Source: Flavobacteriia bacterium (GTDB lineage Bacteria > Bacteroidota > Bacteroidia > Flavobacteriales > Flavobacteriaceae). From it: 12,289 nucleotides of DNA. A program made the position numbers and the translations under genes. The notes below the pieces were generated by a model. It was not told the origin of the DNA. It searched no databases and saw only the letters and a list, made by a program, of their open reading frames with translations. The DNA lies in the NCBI GenBank assembly GCA_003973375.1, contig QNYL01000148.1, forward strand, positions 1-12,289, written 5' to 3'. Shown one piece after another: positions 7,278 to 12,289 of the stretch. Positions within the stretch are counted from its first letter, which is position 1. Every line of letters begins with the position of its first letter.

Positions 7278-7487
7278 CTGATTAGTAAAGATATTTTTAA
7301 AGGAGGCTGGTATCTTACTGGAGACACTGCTTTTATGGATGAATTTCCAAAGACCATCAGTTCTAAAGTGATGAGAAAGGATTTGCGGGCTTATGATGAA
7401 ACGCTGAAAAAAGAAGGAAAAACCGGTAAGTTCGAATTCTTTGAATCGGATTTTGCCAAAGAACTGAATCTGCGTAGAAGAAAATAG
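7278..7487 (+). pseudogene. Remnant of an AMP-forming acyl/acetyl-CoA synthetase
   Basis: The last 69 codons of an open frame match the C-terminal end of AMP-binding acyl-CoA synthetases, but with the middle missing. FKGGWYLTGDTAFMDE is the hinge-region motif (compare GWYxTGDxAxxDEDGY), and right after it comes FPKTISSKVMRKDLRAYDE, which in intact enzymes is the catalytic-lysine motif PKTxSGK located some 75-100 residues later. The junction is at about 7343/7344 and is in frame. The glycine before the catalytic lysine is serine here. All the adenylate-binding core (roughly the first 400 or more residues) is absent. An ATG at 7125 opens the same frame, but its first 50 or so residues show no family resemblance and cross the REP-like patch. 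I read it as a deletion remnant with no enzymatic function; a short translated product cannot be excluded. Confidence 0.75.
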
Positions 7488-7543
7488 TCTTTAAAAAGTG
7501 GTCTGAGTAAAGTTCCCTTTTTGTGAATAGATCCAAAATGTTT

Positions 7544-7620
7544 ATTTTAGATACAGATATAAATGATTTATACAATCTAAAATCGGCAATAATTGGGTAT
7601 ATTTGCTAAACTATAGATTG
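7544..7620. promoter_or_regulatory. Nested dyad and TAGAT boxes around the lut promoter
   Basis: ATTTTAGAT (7544-7552) is perfectly inverted as ATCTAAAAT (7575-7583). Inside it a second perfect stem pairs TATAAA (7558-7563) with TTTATA (7567-7572) over a TGA loop. In addition CAATCTA (7573-7579) is inverted as TAGATTG (7614-7620), placing the -7 box at 7598-7605 between the two copies. The outer dyad ends 14 bases before the -7 box and so covers the -33 position. There is no T-tract after it, so it looks more like an operator than a terminator. A lactate-responsive regulator is a natural guess, but none is encoded here. Confidence 0.45.
7598..7605 (+). promoter_or_regulatory. -7 box of the lutABC operon
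   Basis: TATATTTG matches TAnnTTTG. It would start transcription near 7612, about 42 bases before the TTG start of lutA. No TTG -33 element is present at the usual spacing, which suits a promoter that needs an activator at the overlapping dyad. Confidence 0.55.
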
Positions 7621-7653
7621 AGGTAATGTTTCTCCTTAAAAAAGAGTAAAAAT

Positions 7654-8394
7654 TTGAAAATAGCACTTTCCATACCATGTTTTATCGATCAGTTCTATCC
7701 GCAGGTAGGAATTGCAGCTGTGGAGCTTCTTGAAAAGCTGAATATCGATTTTGAAGTTCCAAAGAATCAAACCTGTTGCGGACAGCCCATGGCAAATTCG
7801 GGCTATGAAGATGAGGCCAAAAAAACCTATCATCATTTTATCGATCTTTTTAAAGATTATGATAAAACCGTGATGATCTCAGGAAGTTGTACGCATCATG
7901 TACAACACAATTACACCAATATCGAACAAACAAAAGACGTTAAGAATGTCCGTAATAATATTGAGGATATCAGTCAGTTTCTTTTAGAACATTATATCGA
8001 TGAGATCGGTCCGGTACATTTTCCACATAGGATAGCTTTACATACCGGATGTCATAGTCTTCGCGGGCAGCGGTTCGGGACTTCTTCAGAGCTTGTGACT
8101 GAAAAAAAGACAGGTCTGGAAGGCATGTTAAAACATGTTACGGGTGTTGAGGTTGTTCCCTTAAGCCGGCCAAATGAATGTTGCGGTTTTGGAGGAACCT
8201 TTTCTGTAGTGCATGAAGCCATTTCCATAAAAATGGGAAGAGACAAACTCAATGATGTTCAGGACAAAAAAATAGAATATCTTATCAGTAACGATATGTC
8301 CTGTTTGATGCATCTGGAAGGAATCATCAAAAAAGAAAACCGGAATATCAAGGTGGCACATATTTTAGAACTCTTAAACGGTAGCATAAAATGA
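7654..8394 (+). CDS. lutA: L-lactate utilization protein LutA, cysteine-rich (Fe-S) subunit
   Basis: A 246-residue cytosolic subunit of the LutABC complex, which oxidises L-lactate to pyruvate. It contains the two cysteine-rich repeats of the GlpC/HdrB-type CCG domain: TCCGQPMANSG (Cys41, Cys42) with SGSCTHHV (Cys79), then HTGCHSLRG (Cys133) with NECCGFGGTFS (Cys176, Cys177). Cys9 in the opening IPCF and Cys217 complete the typical set. Length is close to B. subtilis LutA (about 240). The start is a TTG at 7654: no ATG exists in frame after the stop at 7624, and the resulting N-terminus (MKIALSIPCF) is the family's usual one. No Shine-Dalgarno is visible. Its last four bases overlap the ATG of lutB. 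The call is secure from motifs plus gene order. Confidence 0.93.
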   Translation: MKIALSIPCFIDQFYPQVGIAAVELLEKLNIDFEVPKNQTCCGQPMANSGYEDEAKKTYHHFIDLFKDYDKTVMISGSCTHHVQHNYTNIEQTKDVKNVRNNIEDISQFLLEHYIDEIGPVHFPHRIALHTGCHSLRGQRFGTSSELVTEKKTGLEGMLKHVTGVEVVPLSRPNECCGFGGTFSVVHEAISIKMGRDKLNDVQDKKIEYLISNDMSCLMHLEGIIKKENRNIKVAHILELLNGSIK

Positions 8395-9758
8395 GAGGAT
8401 CTATAAAAGATAACAGCGAATTATTTCTTAAAAATGAAGAAAGGGCCAACTGGCATGATAAAGCCCTGTGGTTTGTCAGGGAAAAACGTGATCTGGCTGC
8501 AAAATCGGTACCCGAATGGGAGCAGTTAAGAGAAAAAGCCAGTGCGGTTAAAATGCATACACTTTCTAATTTAGACCGGTATTTGATTGAGTTTGAAGAA
8601 AATGCTATTAAAAATGGTGTAAAAGTTCACTGGGCCAAAGATGGCAAAGAACACAACAGGATCATTGAAGAGATCCTGCAAAGCCATCAGGTAAAGAAAG
8701 TGGTAAAAAGCAAGTCGATGCTGACTGAAGAATGCCATTTGAATCCGCATCTGGAATCAAAAGGGATTGAAGTGATCGACACCGATCTTGGAGAGCGGAT
8801 CATTCAGCTGAGAAAAGAACCTCCCAGCCATATTGTAATGCCGGCGATCCATATAAAAAAAGAAGAAGTAAGTGAACTTTTTCATGAAAAATGGAATACC
8901 GAAAAGGGAAATAATGATCCGGTATATTTAACCTATCAGGCCCGCTTGTCTCTGCGAAAGGATTTTTTAACGGCAGATGCTGCGATCACCGGTGTAAATT
9001 TTGCTGTAGCGGAAACCGGAGAAGTAGTGGTTTGTACCAATGAGGGCAATGCCGATATGGGAACCCATATTGCCCCTCTGCAAATTCACTCTATGGGTAT
9101 TGAGAAACTTATTCCCAAAAGGGAACATCTGGGTATTTTTACACGGATGCTTGCCAGAAGCGCTACCGGACAGCATATTACCGTTTATACTTCTCATTTT
9201 AGGAAACCGAAAAAAGGAGAAGAAATGCATATTGTTCTGGTAGATAATAAGCGTTCAGAACGAATTTCGAGGGAGAAATACTGGACTTCGCTTAAGTGTA
9301 TCCGCTGTGGTGCTTGTATGAATACGTGTCCGATCTACCGGAGAAGTGGTGGTCATAGTTACGATGCTACCATTCCGGGGCCAATCGGATCAATTCTGGC
9401 TCCGAACATTGATACCGAAAAATATTCCGATTTACCATTTGCATCAACACTTTGCGGATCCTGTAGTGATGTTTGTCCGGTAAAGATCAATATTCACGAA
9501 CAGTTGTTTTTCTGGCGTCAGGATATTGGCAGGAGTAATGTATTGCCAAAAAGCAAAAAAATTTCTATGAAGATCATGGCAGGGGTTCTGGGAAATCCTG
9601 CGGTGTATAAGATGTTTGGTAAGATGATGCGTATTTCATTAAAATTATTGCCTTCGTTTGTTTTTGAGAATAAACTGAATACCTGGGCTAAGAACAGAAA
9701 AATGATGGAGGCTCCTAAAGAAAGTTTCCAGGAATGGTACCAAAAAAGAAAAAAATGA
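8391..9758 (+). CDS. lutB: L-lactate utilization iron-sulfur protein LutB
   Basis: A 455-residue subunit of the lactate-oxidising LutABC complex. Residues about 60-290 form the LUD domain (formerly DUF162), including FAVAETGEVVVCTNEGN (204-220). Then comes a ferredoxin-like segment with CIRCGACMNTCP (Cys303, 306, 309, 313), ligands of one [4Fe-4S] cluster, and CGSCSDVCP (Cys355, 358, 362) for a second cluster. The C-terminal tail, about 80 residues, is basic. Length and order match LutB/YkgF. It overlaps lutA and lutC by ATGA each, so translation of the three is coupled and the subunits are made in step. Electrons probably pass through the clusters toward the respiratory chain; the final acceptor is not shown by the sequence. 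Confidence 0.95.
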   Translation: MRGSIKDNSELFLKNEERANWHDKALWFVREKRDLAAKSVPEWEQLREKASAVKMHTLSNLDRYLIEFEENAIKNGVKVHWAKDGKEHNRIIEEILQSHQVKKVVKSKSMLTEECHLNPHLESKGIEVIDTDLGERIIQLRKEPPSHIVMPAIHIKKEEVSELFHEKWNTEKGNNDPVYLTYQARLSLRKDFLTADAAITGVNFAVAETGEVVVCTNEGNADMGTHIAPLQIHSMGIEKLIPKREHLGIFTRMLARSATGQHITVYTSHFRKPKKGEEMHIVLVDNKRSERISREKYWTSLKCIRCGACMNTCPIYRRSGGHSYDATIPGPIGSILAPNIDTEKYSDLPFASTLCGSCSDVCPVKINIHEQLFFWRQDIGRSNVLPKSKKISMKIMAGVLGNPAVYKMFGKMMRISLKLLPSFVFENKLNTWAKNRKMMEAPKESFQEWYQKRKK

Positions 9759-10345
9759 GCAGGAAAGAGATCTTAGAAAATATTGCAAAAAATAAACCTT
9801 CCGGGGAATATAAATTACCTGATCTGAATATTAATACTCAGAAAGGGAAAGCTGCTGAAAAGTTTGAGGGAATAATGCCGAAAGTCAGTGCTAAATTTGA
9901 AAAGGCAAAAGACTATATAGCTGTTACAGAAGTAATAAGGAAGCATTTTTCCGGTGATATCCGTATTGTAAACCTTATTGAAAAGGTAAATATTCAGGGA
10001 ATTGATGTTTCAAAACTGAAAAACATCAAAGAACTCGACCTTCTTGATCTTGCCATCATCAAAGGAGATCTGGCTGTAGCCGAAAACGGAGCGATCTGGG
10101 TTTCTGATAAAAATTTGCCACACCGAATTCTTCCCTTTATCTGTGAAAACCTGATTCTGGTGATCGATAAAAAAAATATTGTAAACAATATGCATGAAGC
10201 CTACCGGCTGCAAAATAATCTGGATTACGATTACGGAGTTTTTATTGCCGGACCTTCTAAAACAGCTGATATTGAACAATCGCTTGTGGTTGGAGCTCAG
10301 GGGCCAAGAAATATGATGGTGATTTTAGTGGAAAATCAAGATTAA
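9755..10345 (+). CDS. lutC: L-lactate utilization protein LutC (LUD domain)
   Basis: A 196-residue third subunit of the LutABC complex, a short LUD-domain protein. Characteristic stretches are DLAVAENGAIWVSD near the middle and FIAGPSKTADIEQSLVVGAQGP near the end, the latter being the conserved LutC/YkgG signature. Two starts are possible. An upstream ATG at 9734 would add MVPKKKK, overlapping lutB by 25 bases. I chose the ATG at 9755 because it makes the same 4-base ATGA overlap as lutA/lutB and gives the usual MSRKEIL beginning. The adenine-rich run just before it (9742-9754) could help initiation in a genome without Shine-Dalgarno sites. No further gene follows in the operon, and no clear terminator is seen after the TAA at 10343. 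Confidence 0.94.
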   Translation: MSRKEILENIAKNKPSGEYKLPDLNINTQKGKAAEKFEGIMPKVSAKFEKAKDYIAVTEVIRKHFSGDIRIVNLIEKVNIQGIDVSKLKNIKELDLLDLAIIKGDLAVAENGAIWVSDKNLPHRILPFICENLILVIDKKNIVNNMHEAYRLQNNLDYDYGVFIAGPSKTADIEQSLVVGAQGPRNMMVILVENQD

Positions 10346-10467
10346 CCCGAAAAATTCACCACTAAGCTAATATTTTTGCGCCAATTTACTTGATATCAAT
10401 ATTTTATGATGAAAATTTTCAAATTTATTTTAGTCAGGTTAAGACTATTCTTTTTGTAATTCCCATA

Positions 10468-10689
10468 TTACAGTGGTAACAACATCTTTTTCATAATCTC
10501 TTCTTTATAGTTTTTTGTAAAGTTTTGCAAGACATCTTTGATTAGCGTTGACAGATTATTATCAATATCACCTAAATTTTTTATAGCTTCAATGATATGC
10601 TCTGTTTTAATGAGGAATGTACTTTCAAAATATTAAATTGACTTAAATATTGAATTATCAACACATTCTAAAATTGAAACAAGCAAAGT
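10468..10689 (-). pseudogene. Decayed open frame, unknown protein
   Basis: On the minus strand one frame stays open for 54 codons (10632 down to 10471, stop at 10470-10468) without any usable start codon near its beginning. Its product is Lys/Ile/Asn-rich and mixed in charge, with segments such as TEHIIEAIKNLGDIDNN and NFTKNYKEEIMKKMLLPL, which look like helical coding sequence rather than chance AT-rich translation. Upstream of the TAA at 10635-10633 the same frame continues open for 18 more codons (to 10689), ending NSIFKSI. A CAA-to-TAA change in an older gene would explain this. I do not recognise the family. It could also be non-coding by chance. Confidence 0.35.
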
Positions 10690-10708
10690 TTAGATAAGGA
10701 ATCGATTG

Positions 10709-10727
10709 AAAAACTGGATTCGTTTTT
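10709..10727 (-). terminator. Weak hairpin downstream of radA
   Basis: AAAAAC (10709-10714) pairs with GTTTTT (10722-10727) around a 7-base loop, 16 bases past the radA stop. Read on the minus strand the stem ends in a run of T. The stem is only six pairs with one G-C, so termination would be inefficient. Confidence 0.25.
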
Positions 10728-10742
10728 AGATCAGGTTCATTT

Positions 10743-12101
10743 TTAAGAAAATAAGATTCTTACAACTTCCTCTATTTTAGATACTTTTACAATCTCAATA
10801 TTGAAAGATTTCTGACTGATCTTATTGAATTTTGACAGGATGATCTTGTCAAAACCGAGCTTTTCAGCTTCGATGATACGCTGTTCAATACGGTTTACCG
10901 CTCTGATCTCTCCTGCAAGGCCTATTTCGGCAGCAAAACTGATATTTTGAGCGATGGCAATTTCTTCATTGGAGGATAAGATGGCACAAACCACAGCCAG
11001 ATCAATGGCAGGATCTTCCACTTTAAGTCCGCCCGCAATATTTAAAAATACATCTTTGGCTCCCAGTCTGAAACCTGCACGTTTTTCAAGAACAGCCAGC
11101 AACATATTGAGTCGTTTGATATTATAACCCGTTGCCGACCGCTGAGGCGTGCCATAGACTGCTGAACTTACCAGTGCCTGAACTTCTATCATCAAGGGAC
11201 GCATACCCTCCAGGGTAGCTGCTATAGCCGTTCCGGTAAGGTCGGAATCTTTTTCGGAGATCAGTATTTCCGAAGGGTTGCTGACCTCTCTTAAGCCTGT
11301 ATTAAGCATTTCGTAAATACCGAGTTCTGCAGTAGAACCAAACCGGTTCTTTTGAGCTCTTAAAATACGGTACGTATGGTTTCTGTCGCCTTCAAATTGC
11401 AATACCACATCTACCATATGTTCCAGTATTTTGGGTCCGGCAATAGTTCCTTCCTTGGTAATATGGCCGATAAGAATTACCGGAGTATTGGTTTCCTTGG
11501 CAAATTTGATCAGCTCGGCAGTGGTTTCCCTGATCTGTGAAATACTTCCCGGAGAGGCTTCAATATAATCGGTATATAAGGTTTGAACAGAATCTATTAC
11601 CACTACATCCGGCACGATTTCTTCAATATTTTTAAAGATATTCTGGGTTTTGGTCTCGGTAAGGATCAAACAGTGGTCATTGTTTCCGGCAAGGCGTTCG
11701 GCTCTTAATTTAATTTGCGACTGACTTTCTTCTCCGGAAACATAGAGTACCTTATACTGCATTAGTAAAGCGATCTGGAGGATCAATGTGGATTTCCCGA
11801 TTCCGGGTTCACCGCCCAGTAAAACCACCGATCCGTTTACCAGCCCTCCTCCGAGAACACGATTCAGTTCATGGTTATTGGTATTGATCCTGTCTTCCTG
11901 AGTAACTGAAATATCTCTTATTTTAAGCGGTTTGTTTGTTCTTTTTGAAGTGCTCTTTTGCTTCCAGTTACGTTTTTCTTCTTTTTCAATAACCTCTTCC
12001 ACAACAGTATTCCACTCACCGCATACATTACATTTTCCAACCCATTTTGGGAATTGAGCGCCGCAATTCTGACAGTAAAAAGTAGTTTTAGTTTTAGCCA
12101 T
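10743..12101 (-). CDS. radA: DNA repair protein RadA/Sms
   Basis: A 452-residue cytosolic RecA-family ATPase/helicase that helps branch migration and processing of recombination intermediates. Order of parts: a zinc finger with CQNCGAQF (Cys10, Cys13) and CNVCGEW (Cys24, Cys27); a basic linker at about 40-60; the RecA-like core with Walker A GGEPGIGKST (96-105), Walker B VVVID (166-170) and the RadA-specific KNRFG (251-255); and a Lon-protease-like C-terminal domain from about 280 onward, including PQRSATGYN and GLKVEDPAIDLAV. Length is normal (E. coli 460). The ATG at 12101 gives the standard MAKTKTTFYCQNCG start. No exact TAnnTTTG box is seen upstream. The upstream region carries a 15-bp tandem repeat and a REP-like hairpin. 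The call is certain by motif content. Confidence 0.97.
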   Translation of the reverse strand: MAKTKTTFYCQNCGAQFPKWVGKCNVCGEWNTVVEEVIEKEEKRNWKQKSTSKRTNKPLKIRDISVTQEDRINTNNHELNRVLGGGLVNGSVVLLGGEPGIGKSTLILQIALLMQYKVLYVSGEESQSQIKLRAERLAGNNDHCLILTETKTQNIFKNIEEIVPDVVVIDSVQTLYTDYIEASPGSISQIRETTAELIKFAKETNTPVILIGHITKEGTIAGPKILEHMVDVVLQFEGDRNHTYRILRAQKNRFGSTAELGIYEMLNTGLREVSNPSEILISEKDSDLTGTAIAATLEGMRPLMIEVQALVSSAVYGTPQRSATGYNIKRLNMLLAVLEKRAGFRLGAKDVFLNIAGGLKVEDPAIDLAVVCAILSSNEEIAIAQNISFAAEIGLAGEIRAVNRIEQRIIEAEKLGFDKIILSKFNKISQKSFNIEIVKVSKIEEVVRILFS

Positions 12102-12112
12102 TGGATAGAGGT

Positions 12113-12157
12113 TTTTGTTGTTTTGTGTTTTGTTGTTTTATGTTTTGCTGTTGTATG
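12113..12157 (+). repeat. Three-unit 15-bp tandem repeat upstream of radA
   Basis: The units are TTTTGTTGTTTTGTG (12113-12127), TTTTGTTGTTTTATG (12128-12142) and TTTTGCTGTTGTATG (12143-12157). Units 1 and 2 differ at one base; unit 3 differs from unit 2 at two. The array begins 12 bases upstream of the radA start codon, so on the minus strand it forms an A/C-rich leader without secondary structure. A slippage array with possible effect on radA expression is the simplest reading. Confidence 0.7.
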
Positions 12158-12203
12158 TGTTAATCTGAGCTCACTTTTCGGCAGACAGTTACAATCGGGT
12201 TGT

Positions 12204-12245
12204 CAGTTCGAGCTTGCCTGCCGAAGGTAGGCACAGTCGAGAACT
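12204..12245. repeat. REP-like hairpin element
   Basis: The core TGCCTGCC (12215-12222) pairs with GGTAGGCA (12226-12233) across a GAA loop with one G-U. It is enclosed by CAGTTCGAG (12204-12212) and CAGTCGAGAACT (12234-12245), whose AGTT/AACT and CGA/TCG parts pair with a small bulge. Such GTTCGAG...CGAGAAC hairpins with an exchangeable GC-rich tip are, from memory, a common interspersed repeat of flavobacterial genomes. It lies about 100 bases upstream of radA. Confidence 0.6.
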
Positions 12246-12289
12246 ATGCTTTATCTTCAAACTTTTTTAACCTCATCTTTTCTCCGTCA

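Larger units (their letters stand above)
10346..10742. other. Gap between lutC and radA, mostly decayed sequence
   Basis: This stretch lies between convergent lutC and radA and holds no intact gene. Visible items are a 12-bp palindrome TGAAAATTTTCA (10410-10421), a probable decayed minus-strand frame (10468-10689) and a weak hairpin (10709-10727). A plus-strand frame of 22 codons (10678-10746) has no start codon and I do not count it as a gene. Confidence 0.5.

Noticed and set aside
10678-10746. 22-codon plus-strand frame ending at the radA stop region
   Set aside because: No start codon, very short, and it overlaps the radA end; insufficient to call even a remnant.
1-12289. CRISPR array, toxin-antitoxin pair, phage or defence genes
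   Set aside because: No regularly spaced repeats and no proteins of those families are visible; all sizeable genes have ordinary metabolic or housekeeping assignments.

Overview
The window looks like a chromosomal segment of an AT-rich Bacteroidota bacterium, most likely from Flavobacteriia or close to it. The support is: TAnnTTTG-type -7 promoter boxes, no clear Shine-Dalgarno sequences, ATGA start/stop overlaps inside operons, a tmRNA whose tag (GEDNYALAA) is of the Bacteroidota GExNYALAA type, a tmRNA gene that does not encode its CCA end, and a GTTCGAG/CGAGAAC hairpin repeat of a kind I associate with flavobacterial genomes. Nothing in the window fixes the genus.

Layout, left to right. 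(1) An intrinsic terminator at 16-51, then on the minus strand nrdJ (81-2642, B12-dependent class II ribonucleotide reductase), preceded by a long AT-rich leader (2643-3064) with two hairpins. (2) On the minus strand a saccharopine-dehydrogenase/alanine-dehydrogenase-fold oxidoreductase (3065-4270), divergent from (3) ssrA, the tmRNA gene (4410-4801); the space between them holds a promoter for each side plus a 16-bp palindrome and a pair of 10-bp repeats spaced 20 bp. (4) Downstream of the tmRNA lies a two-gene minus-strand unit: an unrecognised 78-residue membrane protein (6833-7069) that overlaps by ATGA a GH110 alpha-1,3-galactosidase lipoprotein (4995-6836). (5) A broken acyl-CoA synthetase fragment (7278-7487). 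(6) On the plus strand lutA-lutB-lutC (7654-10345), an L-lactate oxidation operon joined by two ATGA overlaps, with a promoter and an elaborate dyad in front. (7) A gene-poor stretch (10346-10742) containing what looks like a decayed reading frame. (8) On the minus strand radA (10743-12101, DNA repair ATPase), with a three-unit 15-bp tandem repeat and a REP-like hairpin upstream.

Functionally this is mostly housekeeping (deoxynucleotide synthesis, ribosome rescue, recombination) interleaved with catabolic modules (galactoside removal from glycans, lactate oxidation). The stretch from the tmRNA 3' end to lutA, with a glycan lipoprotein, an orphan small membrane gene, repeats and a deleted enzyme fragment, reads as an accessory insertion/decay zone beside a classic integration site. 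I do not see a convincing undescribed multi-gene system. The best leads are the two operator-like repeat clusters and the small membrane protein coupled to the GH110 enzyme.
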